A stretch of DNA of 64,000 nt from JANQPX01 sp965222015 (GCA_965222015.1 CBDCTL010000023.1:434001-498000); one strand, 5' to 3'. Shown: positions 34,910 through 44,246, counted from the first letter of the stretch. Numbers and translations are program-made. Notes: generated by a model not told the origin, from the letters alone.

Positions 34910-37678
34910 TCAGGAGCTCTTCAGCCGATCGAGCAGCTCCAGCGCATCCTCCTTCTCCATGAACGGTTCGGGCCAGTTGGCGAGCTCCTGAAGCATGGCC
35001 CTGGCGCCGTCGACATCGCCGTCCTGATGGAGCGCGAAGGCGAGGTGGAAGCGGATATCGGGATTGTCCTGCAGGCCCTGATGGGCTTCGCGCAGCAGAG
35101 GCAGACCGTCCTCGACCTCGCCCTTCTGCACGAGGATCCAGCCGAGCGTGTCGCCGATCGCCGGGCTCTGGCTGATCTGGTAAGCGCGCCGCGCCAGCTC
35201 CTCGGCGCCGGGCCTGCCGAGCTCGTGGCGCACCCAGGAGAGATCGTTCATCAGCACCGGATCGTTCAGGGTCAGCTGATGCGCGCGCTCGAAATAGGGC
35301 AGCGCCGCATCCAGCTCCCGGCGGCCGACATGGGCGTCGCCGAGAAGGTCGAGCGCGCCGACGTCGTCGGGATTGGTCGCGACCCAGCTCTTCATGCCCT
35401 GGATCGCCTCCTCCTCCAGCCCGAGTTTCCGGCGCAGCACGAACAGCTCCCGGGAGATCGCCGGCGACGGCGTTTCGGCAAGCGCCTGTTCGAGCACGGC
35501 GAGCGCCTGGCCGCCTTCGTTCTTCTCCATCAGGATCTTGCTGGTCAGCCTCGCCGCCTGGTCCGGAGCGGCCGCGCGCAGCTTCTCGGTGAAGGCGAGC
35601 GCCTCATCGTAGCGTTCGGCCTCGATGTCCAGATCCACAAGGCTGTTGTTGGCGATCGGATGCTCCGGGTAGAGCGAGCGTACATGCTCCAGCGACTGGC
35701 GCGCAGCCTCGACGTCGCCGGCGTGATACTGGCTCTGGGCGAGCGCGATCAGGAGGCCCGGCCGATCCGGCTTCTCCTGATTGAGTTTCGTGTAGGCGAA
35801 CACCGCGGCGCCGAATTCGCGATTGTTGAAGAAATGATCGCCGGCAACGCTGTAGGCGATCGGCTCGCCGGCATCGCCGAGCGCCAGAAGCTCCTCGACC
35901 ACCGCGCCGGCCTCGTCCTCCAGACCCTGCTGCATGGTCAGCGCCAGGAGCGCGCGGCGGAGATGCACCGACTTCGGCTCGGCGCCGACACGGTCGCGGA
36001 GCACCGACAGCGCCGTCTCGGGACGGCCCTGGCTGGCATGCAGCTGCGCCAGCTTGATGGCGCTGCCCTCGGTGTCGAGACCGTCGGCGATCCGCCGCTC
36101 CAGCCTCTCCGCCAGGACGTCGAAACGGGCGTCACGCACGTCCAGCCGGTCGAGATTGCGGTGGGCGTCGAGATAGTCGGGATCGAGCGCGATCGCCTTC
36201 TCGAACAATTGTCGCGCGGCATTTTCGTCGTCGACGGCGCCGAGATGGGTCATGCCGTAGAGATTGAGCACGATCGGGTGATCGGGATGGGTCTCGGCGA
36301 GGGTGGCGGCGGCGGACAGCGCGTCGCCGCCCTCGCCGTTGCGCATCAGGTCGAGCACGCGCGCGATCTCCAGCTTGACCTCGTCGGACGGCATGCGCTC
36401 GCCGTCGTCCTTCAGGATCGAGAGCAAGGTCGCGGCCTGGTTCGCCGACGGAGCCCGGCCGAGCCTGGCGAGCTTGGTCAGGGTTTCCTCGGCACCGCCC
36501 ACGTCGCCGAGGCGAATCTCGGCGCTGGAACGAAGCTGCAGGCTGATGACGTCGGTGGAATTAGCACCGGTCACCGGACGCAGCACGTCGATCGCCGCGC
36601 GCGGGCTGTCGCCCTTCAGCTGCAGGCCGGCGAGCAGACGGCGCACCGGCAGGTTCTCGGGCGCACGCGCCAGATACCGGCCGAGCAGCGTCTCGGCCTG
36701 GGCCTCCTGTCCGATGCCGAGCTTGACCACGCCCGACAGCAGGGTGACCTGGTCGATGTCGCGGGTGACGTCGGCGATCTTGCGCAACGTGGCGTCGGCC
36801 TGTTCGAGCTCGCCTCGATTCGACTGCACGGTGGCGAGCAGGAAGTTCGCGGCGACGTCGTCCGGCCGACGCTCCAGCACTTCGGCGACCTCGCGCTCGG
36901 CATCCTCGAACTTGGCACGCCGGATCAGGATTTCCGCGCGCATGACCTTGACCCGATCATTGCCCGGCGCCAGCTCCGCCAGCCGGTCGAGCGAAGCGAG
37001 CGCCGCATCGTAGCGACCTTCGCCGCTCTTCAGCGTGGCATCCAGCATCCAGCCCTGGGTCGACTCCGGATCGACCTCGAGAACCCGCCCGACCTTGGTC
37101 CTGGCGGCCTCGGCGTCCTTCTCGGCGATACTGATGCGCGCGTCCATGAGGCCGACGTCGACGTTCAGCGGATTGGCGTCGATTTCTCGCGCGAGCGCCA
37201 CGCGGGCGTCCGCCGGCCGATCCTGGCCGAGCAGGGTTTCGGCGCGCAGGAGGGCAAGGGCGCGCACTTCCTCGGGATCGGCGGCAGTCGTGCCCTCGAC
37301 CAGAGCGAGCGCCTCGTCCAGCTCGCCAAGCCCGATCAGTGCGCGGCCGAGCAGGATGGCGTTTTGCGGCGTCTCGATCGCTTCATATGCCCGGCGGAGC
37401 TCCTTCGCCGCCTCGGGAAAACGGCCGAGATCGAGATAGGTTTCGCCGAGCAGGCGCCTCGCCTCCATATTGTCCGGCTGTTCGCTCAGCGCGTTCTTGA
37501 GCTGAATGATCGCCGCCTGCGGGTCGCTCTGGCTCAGCCGCTCGCGGGCGTCATCGAGATAGCCGCTGGAGCGGGCCGCGTCGGCAAGGGCAGGCGGCGC
37601 TTCGTGCATGCCGAGCCAGCCGGCAAGTGCGATCAGGGAGAGCGTCGAGGCAAGGGTCGGACGATGGAGGCTGGTCAT
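34910..37678 (-). CDS. prsT: TPR-repeat protein PrsT, XrtA/PEP-CTERM system
   Basis: This 922-residue exported protein is built almost wholly of tetratricopeptide repeats. Examples are AIIQLKNALSEQPDNMEARRLLGETYLDLGRFPEAAKELRRAYE near residue 60 and DLLGDAHVGRRELDAALPYFERAHQLTLNDPVLMNDLSWVRHELGRPGAEELARRAYQ near residue 800. Family members (TIGR02917) are described as lipoproteins. Here the signal peptide ends ALADA with no cysteine, so the mature protein should be soluble in the periplasm. It lies 39 bp after prsR and 22 bp before the amidotransferase. It probably scaffolds polymer assembly or export. Confidence 0.87.
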   Translation of the reverse strand: MTSLHRPTLASTLSLIALAGWLGMHEAPPALADAARSSGYLDDARERLSQSDPQAAIIQLKNALSEQPDNMEARRLLGETYLDLGRFPEAAKELRRAYEAIETPQNAILLGRALIGLGELDEALALVEGTTAADPEEVRALALLRAETLLGQDRPADARVALAREIDANPLNVDVGLMDARISIAEKDAEAARTKVGRVLEVDPESTQGWMLDATLKSGEGRYDAALASLDRLAELAPGNDRVKVMRAEILIRRAKFEDAEREVAEVLERRPDDVAANFLLATVQSNRGELEQADATLRKIADVTRDIDQVTLLSGVVKLGIGQEAQAETLLGRYLARAPENLPVRRLLAGLQLKGDSPRAAIDVLRPVTGANSTDVISLQLRSSAEIRLGDVGGAEETLTKLARLGRAPSANQAATLLSILKDDGERMPSDEVKLEIARVLDLMRNGEGGDALSAAATLAETHPDHPIVLNLYGMTHLGAVDDENAARQLFEKAIALDPDYLDAHRNLDRLDVRDARFDVLAERLERRIADGLDTEGSAIKLAQLHASQGRPETALSVLRDRVGAEPKSVHLRRALLALTMQQGLEDEAGAVVEELLALGDAGEPIAYSVAGDHFFNNREFGAAVFAYTKLNQEKPDRPGLLIALAQSQYHAGDVEAARQSLEHVRSLYPEHPIANNSLVDLDIEAERYDEALAFTEKLRAAAPDQAARLTSKILMEKNEGGQALAVLEQALAETPSPAISRELFVLRRKLGLEEEAIQGMKSWVATNPDDVGALDLLGDAHVGRRELDAALPYFERAHQLTLNDPVLMNDLSWVRHELGRPGAEELARRAYQISQSPAIGDTLGWILVQKGEVEDGLPLLREAHQGLQDNPDIRFHLAFALHQDGDVDGARAMLQELANWPEPFMEKEDALELLDRLKSS

Positions 37679-37717
37679 GGGCTTCGATCTCGGTCCTGGG
37701 TGAAGGCGTCGGCGGCG

Positions 37718-39124
37718 TCAGGCGTCCGCCGATGCCGATGGCTGGAGGTCCACATGCCGGCGCAGCAGCGCGTAGAGGGTCGGGCGGCTGATGCCGAGGA
37801 GCTTGGCGGCGCTCGATAGATTGCCCGCCGATTTCTTGACCGCGGCGTCCACCGCCTGGCGTTCGGCGCGGTCACGGGCGTCGCGAAGGGAGATAAACTC
37901 GGCCGGCGGCGGGAGGGATGACGCCCCCGCGCCCGCTGCCCTCGCCGGCTTGCCGCGGAGGTTCAGATCGGCGGCGCCGAGCGACCGACCGTCGGCGAGG
38001 ATGACCGCCCGCTGGATGGTGTTGGCGAGCTCGCGGATATTGCCGGGCCAGGCGTGGGCGAGAAGGGCCTGCCTGGCGTCGTCGGTGAGCCGCGGCGCCG
38101 TCCGGCCGTGCTCGGCCGCGAAGGCGTCGACGAAATGCTGGGCGAGCAGCAGCACGTCCTCGCCGCGCGCGCCGAGCGGCGGGATCTCCACCGACACGCC
38201 GGCCAGCCGATAGAGGAGGTCCTGGCGGAACTGCTCCTCCTCGACCCGCTGCATCAGCGGCTGGTGGGTGGCGGACACGATGCGCACGTCGACGTCGATC
38301 ATGGAGCGGCCGCCCAGGCGCTCGATCCGGCGCTCCTCGACGAAGCGCAGCAGCTTGGCCTGGAGGTTGAACGGCATGTCGCCGATCTCGTCGAGAAACA
38401 GCGTGCCGCCGTCCGCGGTCTCGATCTTGCCCTTGACCTGCCGCGTCGCCCCGGTGAAGGCACCCTTCTCATAGCCGAACAGCTCGCTCTCCAAGAGCGT
38501 GTCCGGAATGGCGGCGCAGTTGATCGCGACGAAGGGCCGCTCCGCGCGCGCGCTCCTATCATGCACCGCGCGCGCGAGAAGCTCCTTGCCGGTGCCGCTC
38601 TCGCCGAGAAGGAGCACGTTGACCGAGGTCGAGGCGATACGCTCGACCGTGCGGCAGACCTCCAGCATCCCCGGATCGGCGGTGATCACGCCGGCGAGTG
38701 GCTGACCGCTTCCTGTCGTCTTCAGCCGCCGGTTCTCCGCTTCGAGCCTGGCGACATGAAAGGCGCGCTCGACGATGAAGCCGAGCGCTTCGGCGTCGAT
38801 CGGCTTTTGGAAAAAATCCCACGCACCACGGGCCACCGCCTGCACGGCGTCCTCGCGGTTCTCGCTGCCGGAGACGACGATCACCTTGGTGGCGGGCTCG
38901 ATCTCCAGAATCTTTTCCAGGATCGACAGGCCGACCGACGAGCCGTCCGGGTCCGGCGGCAGGCCGAGATCGAGCGAGACCACCCGCGGCGCCTCGTCTT
39001 TCACCTGGCGGAGCGCCGTCTCCTCGTCGGAAGCGGTCAGCACGTCGCGCTCGGCGAACGCCCATTTGAGCTGGCGAAGAATGCCCGCATCGTCGTCGAC
39101 CAGAAGGAGCTTTTCGGAACTCAT
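37718..39124 (-). CDS. prsR: Sigma-54-dependent response regulator PrsR
   Basis: This 468-residue response regulator has a receiver domain (KLLLVDDDAGILRQLKWAF, phospho-acceptor aspartate in VVSLDLGLPPDPDG). The AAA+ activator domain has Walker A GESGTGKELLAR, the sigma-54-contact loop GAFTGA and Walker B GGTLFLDEIGDMP. The C-terminal Fis-type helix-turn-helix is AAKLLGISRPTLYALLRRH. This is the PrsR type (TIGR02915) of exosortase loci, partner of the kinase PrsK. The start at 39124 overlaps the prsK stop codon (ATGA); the frame is open far upstream inside prsK. It should act with sigma-54 on EPS and PEP-CTERM promoters. Confidence 0.93.
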   Translation of the reverse strand: MSSEKLLLVDDDAGILRQLKWAFAERDVLTASDEETALRQVKDEAPRVVSLDLGLPPDPDGSSVGLSILEKILEIEPATKVIVVSGSENREDAVQAVARGAWDFFQKPIDAEALGFIVERAFHVARLEAENRRLKTTGSGQPLAGVITADPGMLEVCRTVERIASTSVNVLLLGESGTGKELLARAVHDRSARAERPFVAINCAAIPDTLLESELFGYEKGAFTGATRQVKGKIETADGGTLFLDEIGDMPFNLQAKLLRFVEERRIERLGGRSMIDVDVRIVSATHQPLMQRVEEEQFRQDLLYRLAGVSVEIPPLGARGEDVLLLAQHFVDAFAAEHGRTAPRLTDDARQALLAHAWPGNIRELANTIQRAVILADGRSLGAADLNLRGKPARAAGAGASSLPPPAEFISLRDARDRAERQAVDAAVKKSAGNLSSAAKLLGISRPTLYALLRRHVDLQPSASADA

Positions 39125-41262
39125 GCGGCCTGCCCTTCCGGCGTTCGCGTTTCGATGGCGGGCGCGTCCGTGCCATGGTCCGGCCGGGTCTCGGCGAGCG
39201 GCAAGGTGATCCTGACCGTGGTGCCGCGCCCGGGCTCGCTTTCCACCTCCAGCCGTCCGCGCCAGCGCTCGATCCATTCGCGGCACTGATACATGCCGAT
39301 GCCGAAGCCCTGGGCCTTGGTGGATTTGAAGGCCGAGAACAGCTCGTTCTCGATGAAGTCGGCGCTCATGCCGACGCCCTGATCGACGATTTCCAGAACC
39401 GCGAAGGCGCCGTCCTGACGGAGCGCCAGCGCCACGCGCGGGCCGCTCGCGACCTTGGCGGAATCGCAGGTCGCGCCGACCTCGCAGGCCGCGGCGGCTT
39501 CGCAAGCCTCGCGGGCATTGTCGACGAGATGATCGAGAAGGCTTCGAAAGGCCGCGGGCTCGGCTTCGACCATGATGCCGCCGGTGCAGGCGGCGAGTGC
39601 GTCCACGCGGTCCCCGGCCTGCATGGTCTGAACCAGAACGCTGAGGTCGAGCGGCTCCAGCCGCTCGCGCCCCGCCCCCTGCTGCACCTTGTGCATCAGC
39701 GCCTTCATGCGCTCGACGGCATCCCCGATGGTCAGGAAGGTGTCGCTGACGAAGGCGGGGTCGTGGGCGTGGTCCTTCGCCTGCTGCAGGACCAGGGAGA
39801 GCTGGCTGATGACGTTCTTGAGATCGTGGGCGACGAAGGTGACATGCTTGGACATGCGCTCGAAATGCTCGGTCTCGGCGACGTGCCGGGCGAGTTCGTC
39901 GACCATCAGATAGCTGCCGAGCTGGTGGCCGAAGATGGCGAGCAGATCAAGGTCCTCGAAGGACAGGCTGCGGCGCATGCGCGGCCGGGTGATCACGGCG
40001 AGACCGACCGTCTCGTTGCGCGCGATCAAAGCGAGCGCGATCCAGGGATCCCTGAACCCTTCGAGCCAGTCCTCGACCTCCGGACGGCCGAGAAGTCCGG
40101 CTTCCGCCGCGCCTTCGTCATCCGGCTCCGGCAGCACCAGCGCCGGCCGTCCCGGCGAGAGGCGATCGAGCAGGCAGGCGGGCGGCGCTTTCGCCCCGCT
40201 CCGCTTCAGCGCCAGATTCCAGCTCGTCTTGTAGCGAAAGCCGCCCTCGGCGCTTCGCATGAACAGCGCGGCGCCGTCGGCGTCCATGAGCGTGGCGGCA
40301 GCCTTGAGGGCGCGCCGGTCCAGCGAAAGCTCACCCTCGCCGCCGGTGTCCGGCACGCCGGCCATGCCCTCCACCAGCCGGAGCCACTCCCGCCGGTAGT
40401 CATAGGCAAAGGTGAAAATGTTGCGCTCGATGAAGCGCCGGCCGCCATGGCGGAGCGACGTCGAGGACAGGAGTACCACCAGCACCATCGCCGCGCCGAA
40501 CAGGAAGATGAGCTGCAGCGTCGGCCCCCAGGCCCAGCCGAGGCCGCGGATCAGATAGGCGATCGCGGCGACCGACAGGATGTAGATGCCGGATGCCAGC
40601 AGCGCCGTTGTGCCGACCAGGAGGCCCCTGGAAAGCGGGAGGTGGATCTTGACCTCGCTGAGACGGCGCGCGCCGATCAGGATCAGCGGCAGTGCCAGGG
40701 TCGCGATAGCGGGCTGGGCGGCGCGCAGCGTGTCGTCGATGCGCAGGAGAAGGAGGGCGTCGGTATAGTAGAAGAGGTCAAAGGCGAGGATCGTGCCGGT
40801 GCCGATCAGGAGATGCTTGGTCGACCAGAGCGCCGCCGGCCGGCTCGCCTTCAGCAGCTTCTCCACAAGGAACAGGCCGGCCACGGCGAGGCCGACATGG
40901 CCGACCGAGGCGGCGAAGGCGGCGTTCGGATCACCACTCGCGGCGAACGCCCCCAGAACCAGCGCGACGCCGGCCGCGATCGGCGCCAGCCTGTCGCCGG
41001 TCCGGGTCGAAAGGTGGCGAAAGGCGCTGCTCAGAAGGAGGATGAGGGCGGCGGCACGCAGGAAGTCCAGGAAGCGATAGATAGGATCGGCAGCCTCGAT
41101 CCCGAGCGCGATGCCAAGGCCCGATGCCGCCCAGAGCGTCATGATCGCGGCGAGCCCGGCGATCGTCCAATGGCGGCTGACCCGGCGGATCGACAAGAGG
41201 ACGATCAGACCGAGATGCGCGACGCAAGCGAGTCCGTAACTTCCGACGCCAACCGTCAACAC
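39121..41262 (-). CDS. prsK: Sensor histidine kinase PrsK, XrtA/PEP-CTERM system
   Basis: This 713-residue membrane kinase has about eight N-terminal hydrophobic segments (residues 5-275), a GAF-like region, and the phosphotransfer block MSKHVTFVAHDLKNVISQLSLVL. The ATPase domain has DNAREA, VDQGVGMSADFIENELFSAFKSTKAQGFGIGMYQ and GRGTTVRITLPL. The VAHDLKN H-box and domain order are those of PrsK (TIGR02916). It should phosphorylate PrsR, whose gene it overlaps by 4 nt. It is the first gene of the seven-gene operon. Confidence 0.92.
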   Translation of the reverse strand: MLTVGVGSYGLACVAHLGLIVLLSIRRVSRHWTIAGLAAIMTLWAASGLGIALGIEAADPIYRFLDFLRAAALILLLSSAFRHLSTRTGDRLAPIAAGVALVLGAFAASGDPNAAFAASVGHVGLAVAGLFLVEKLLKASRPAALWSTKHLLIGTGTILAFDLFYYTDALLLLRIDDTLRAAQPAIATLALPLILIGARRLSEVKIHLPLSRGLLVGTTALLASGIYILSVAAIAYLIRGLGWAWGPTLQLIFLFGAAMVLVVLLSSTSLRHGGRRFIERNIFTFAYDYRREWLRLVEGMAGVPDTGGEGELSLDRRALKAAATLMDADGAALFMRSAEGGFRYKTSWNLALKRSGAKAPPACLLDRLSPGRPALVLPEPDDEGAAEAGLLGRPEVEDWLEGFRDPWIALALIARNETVGLAVITRPRMRRSLSFEDLDLLAIFGHQLGSYLMVDELARHVAETEHFERMSKHVTFVAHDLKNVISQLSLVLQQAKDHAHDPAFVSDTFLTIGDAVERMKALMHKVQQGAGRERLEPLDLSVLVQTMQAGDRVDALAACTGGIMVEAEPAAFRSLLDHLVDNAREACEAAAACEVGATCDSAKVASGPRVALALRQDGAFAVLEIVDQGVGMSADFIENELFSAFKSTKAQGFGIGMYQCREWIERWRGRLEVESEPGRGTTVRITLPLAETRPDHGTDAPAIETRTPEGQAA

Positions 41263-41596
41263 GGGTCAGTTCCCAAAGCAGGGATTGGAATGGCCAGATT
41301 TAACAATCTGGAGTCGATAAAGTGTATGTTTTTTACAACTTCAAAGATTATCGGTCAATGGCGTCAGCCGCCGATCCGTCGCCATCAGCCCGGCTTGAGG
41401 TGTACGTGAGAAAATTTCCTATTTTCAATATTTTATAGAGAAAAAGGAGGCGAATTTTGGTTCATTCACATGATGTCTGCCGTCATTTTTTCTCAATCTA
41501 TAATTAAAAAATTGAAAATCACTATCTCTTCTTGATAGTAATCCAGCGATCCCGTTTCCCGGCATTGCCAGCGCTCATAACCGGTACCGCTCGATC
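41263..41596. promoter_or_regulatory. AT-rich divergent promoter region of the prs operon and the barrel gene
   Basis: This 334-bp spacer is AT-rich between about 41320 and 41550. It holds a perfect 18-bp dyad CCAGATT-TAAC-AATCTGG (41294-41311), 32 bp upstream of prsK. It also holds a consensus Shine-Dalgarno AAGGAGG (41444-41450) placed 6 nt before a TTG that opens a 16-codon frame (41457-41507). A clear TGGCAC-N5-TTGC sigma-54 site was not found by eye. Confidence 0.55.
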
Positions 41597-42937
41597 GTGA
41601 TGATGGATAACCGACACGTCACCGAAACGCCGATGTCCGCCGCGCCACGCCGACGCCGCGCTTTTCGCGCCGCCGCCGCGACGACCCTTCTCGGCCTCGC
41701 CATGTCGGCATCGTCGCTGGCCGAGGAAAACGAAACCGAGCCGCCTCCCGATCCGCTCGCGGAAGCGGAAAGCGCCGCGCCCGGCGCCAGCGGCTATTTC
41801 GGCGGCGGCAGTGTGCCGCCCTCATTGCTGACGCCGAGCCGGCTGACGGTCGGCGATTTCGCGCTGTCCGCCCAGACATCACTCTCGGCAATCTACGACG
41901 ACAATGTCGAAGCCGACGACGACGCGCGCGACGAGGACATTTTCCTCGCCCTGTCCCCCTCGATCCGCGCCCAATCCCTCTATGCGCGCCACAGCCTCGG
42001 CTTCGGCGCCGGCGCCACGGCAGCGACCGCGTTGAAGGACAGCACCGACGACTTTTTCGACTGGCGCATCGGCACGGATGGGCGGCTCGATCTCAGCAGG
42101 CGGAGCCGGGTCGACGCTTCGCTCGGCTACAGCCGCGACGTCGAGGACGACGAGTCCGTGGACGCCGAGGACGACGACGGCGACGTGCCCATTCACAGCC
42201 TGGATGCGGGCCTCGGCTTTCGCACCGAAGGGGACCGCCTCGGCTATGGCGTAAGCACCAGCCTGGCCAGGCTGGACGTCGAGGGCGGTGACTTCGACGA
42301 CCGGGACAACACCACCGTCGCCGTGCGCGGCGACGTGCGTCTGAAATGGTCCGACGCCCTCACCTTCTCGGCCGGCCCCGGCTATCGACGATCGATCTAT
42401 GACGACGAGGCCGCCGACGACGGCGAGAGCCGGGACGCCACGCGCCTCGACTTTCGCATCGGCGCCGGCTACCGGGCGAGCCGCACGATCCAGACCCGTG
42501 CCTCGATCGGCTACGCCCAGCTTCACTTCGACGACCCCGATCGCGAGGACGAGGACACCGCCACCGCCGGCGCCGGCCTGATCTGGTCGCCCGGCGCCGG
42601 CACGACCCTCGATCTGCAGGCGAGCCGCTCGCTCGGCATCTCGATCGTCGATGACGAGGATTCGCGCGTGCGGACCTCGGGGACCGCCACCCTAACCCAC
42701 CGTCTGGCCCTCGGCAGCCGATCCGCGATCACCTCCTCGCTCTCCCTCGGTGTCAGCCGCTATTCCGATTTCGACCGCACCGACAAGACGCTGGCCGCAG
42801 GCCTGACCTATGGCTATCGCCTGACCGGCCATGCCTATTTCACCTCGAGCTACCGCTTCAGCCAGCGCGATTCGGACGACGAGGCGGCGGACTATTACCG
42901 GAATCTGATCTCGCTCGGGGTCACGCTTCGCTATTGA
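41597..42937 (+). CDS. Outer-membrane beta-barrel protein (BBP2-like), divergent from prsK
   Basis: The product has 446 residues: a basic, Arg-rich signal peptide (RRRRAFRAAAATTLLGLAMSASSLAEE), then an amphipathic strand pattern throughout, ending in an aromatic residue (GVTLRY), as expected of an outer-membrane barrel. The strands resemble the BBP2/PF10082 barrel often found beside exopolysaccharide genes. The predicted loops are strongly acidic (for example near residues 97-106, 175-190, 270-280). A pore or anchor for polysaccharide export is inferred. Start choice is uncertain: ATGs lie at 41597, 41600 and 41633, none with a good Shine-Dalgarno. Confidence 0.8.
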   Translation: MMMDNRHVTETPMSAAPRRRRAFRAAAATTLLGLAMSASSLAEENETEPPPDPLAEAESAAPGASGYFGGGSVPPSLLTPSRLTVGDFALSAQTSLSAIYDDNVEADDDARDEDIFLALSPSIRAQSLYARHSLGFGAGATAATALKDSTDDFFDWRIGTDGRLDLSRRSRVDASLGYSRDVEDDESVDAEDDDGDVPIHSLDAGLGFRTEGDRLGYGVSTSLARLDVEGGDFDDRDNTTVAVRGDVRLKWSDALTFSAGPGYRRSIYDDEAADDGESRDATRLDFRIGAGYRASRTIQTRASIGYAQLHFDDPDREDEDTATAGAGLIWSPGAGTTLDLQASRSLGISIVDDEDSRVRTSGTATLTHRLALGSRSAITSSLSLGVSRYSDFDRTDKTLAAGLTYGYRLTGHAYFTSSYRFSQRDSDDEAADYYRNLISLGVTLRY

Positions 42938-43015
42938 TCGCCATCCCGCCCTTGACCCCGCCTTCGCCTGAGGCCGTAATCGTCCTCAGGGGGAGACATC
43001 GGGGAGGCGGGACAG

Positions 43016-44185
43016 ATGGGCATGGCCGGCGAATATCGGTTCATCGCACAGGAGCGCGTGATCTTCGGACGCCCGGCCGCGGAAGCGGTCGCTGACGAAG
43101 CCGAACGCCGCGGGGCGTCCCGGGTCTTTCTCGTCGCCAGCAAAACCCTCGCCCGGGAGACCGACGTCGTCGACCGCATCCGAACGGCGCTCGGCGAGAA
43201 GGCGGTGGGTCTGTTCGACGAAACGGTCGCCCATGTACCGCGGGAAAGCGTTCTCGAACTCGCCGAAGCCGTGCGCGAAGCCGCACCCGACCTGATCGTC
43301 ACCATCGGCGGCGGCACGCCGATCGACACGGTCAAGGTCATGCTGGTGGCGCTCGCCGAAAACATCGAGACGGTCGAGCGCTTCAACGATTTTCACATCA
43401 GGGTCGGCGAGGGCGGCAAGGTCCAAGCACCTGCAATCGCGTCGCCGCCGATGCGCCAGATCATCGTGCCGACCACCCTTTCCGGCGCCGAATTCAGCAA
43501 TCTCGGTGCCGCGATCGATCAGCGCACCCAGGTCAAGCACCTCTATACCGGCCGCGAGGTCGGCGGCGATGCGGTGATCCTCGATCCCGAGATCACCGAG
43601 CACACGCCCGAATGGCTCTGGCTGTCGACCGGCATGCGCGCGGTCGATCACGCGGTCGAAAGCCTCTGCTCCAAGGCACCGCAGCCCTTCACCGACGCCA
43701 CCTGCGAGCGCGGCCTCGCCATGCTCGCGACGTCGCTTCGCCACAATCGCGAAACCCCCGACGACCTGGATGCGCGCCTCGAGAGCCAGATGGGCGTCTG
43801 GCTCGCCACCACCGGGCTCGGCCGCATTCCCTGGGGGGCCAGCCACGGCATCGGCCACCAGCTCGGCGCGGTCGCGGGCGTGCCCCACGGTCATTGCAGC
43901 TGCGTGATGCTGCCGAGCGTTCTCCGCTACAACGCCGAGGTCAACGCCGCCCAGCAAAAGTCGGTCGCGCGCGCGATGGACCGCTCCGACCTGGAGGCGG
44001 GCGACGCCGTGGCCGAGCTGGTGCAGGATCTCGACCAGCCGGATACGCTCAGGAAGGTCGGCGTCGAGCGCGATCAGTTCGACGCGATCATCGAAGGCTC
44101 GCTCACCAATCTCTTCGTGAGCCAGAACCCGCGCCGGATCACCGACGGCGCGCAGATCCGCGAAATTCTTGAAATGGCCTGGTAG
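43016..44185 (+). CDS. Iron-containing alcohol dehydrogenase family protein
   Basis: A 389-residue family III dehydrogenase. The dinucleotide-binding part has VTIGGGTPIDTVKVML and the block VPTTLSGAEFSNLG. The metal site has HAVESLCS and ASHGIGHQLGAVAGVPHGHCSCVMLP, with three histidines in the expected spacing. The shape is close to maleylacetate reductase and related enzymes, but the substrate is open. The ATG at 43016 follows GGAGGCGGG. It is followed after 61 bp by an SDR gene, so a two-enzyme oxidoreductase operon is likely. Confidence 0.88.
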   Translation: MGMAGEYRFIAQERVIFGRPAAEAVADEAERRGASRVFLVASKTLARETDVVDRIRTALGEKAVGLFDETVAHVPRESVLELAEAVREAAPDLIVTIGGGTPIDTVKVMLVALAENIETVERFNDFHIRVGEGGKVQAPAIASPPMRQIIVPTTLSGAEFSNLGAAIDQRTQVKHLYTGREVGGDAVILDPEITEHTPEWLWLSTGMRAVDHAVESLCSKAPQPFTDATCERGLAMLATSLRHNRETPDDLDARLESQMGVWLATTGLGRIPWGASHGIGHQLGAVAGVPHGHCSCVMLPSVLRYNAEVNAAQQKSVARAMDRSDLEAGDAVAELVQDLDQPDTLRKVGVERDQFDAIIEGSLTNLFVSQNPRRITDGAQIREILEMAW

Positions 44186-44246
44186 GCCCGCACCGCGGGC
44201 GGGGTCGACTTTGCCGGCGTCGCCGGCTGGCGCTTTGGGAGGCTGC

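Noticed and set aside
34772..37819. Plus-strand open frame of about 1015 codons opposite prsT
   Set aside because: It is antisense to a protein with clear TPR repeats and a signal peptide. Its own translation is rich in Arg, Gly and His by composition, and it has no ribosome binding site or motif.
38054..41409. Long plus-strand frames opposite prsR and prsK
   Set aside because: They are mirror frames of the kinase and response regulator, with low-complexity translations.
41263..41596. Sigma-54 promoter for the prs operon or barrel gene
   Set aside because: No TGGCAC-N5-TTGC-like site was found on either strand by eye, although PrsR predicts one in the regulon.
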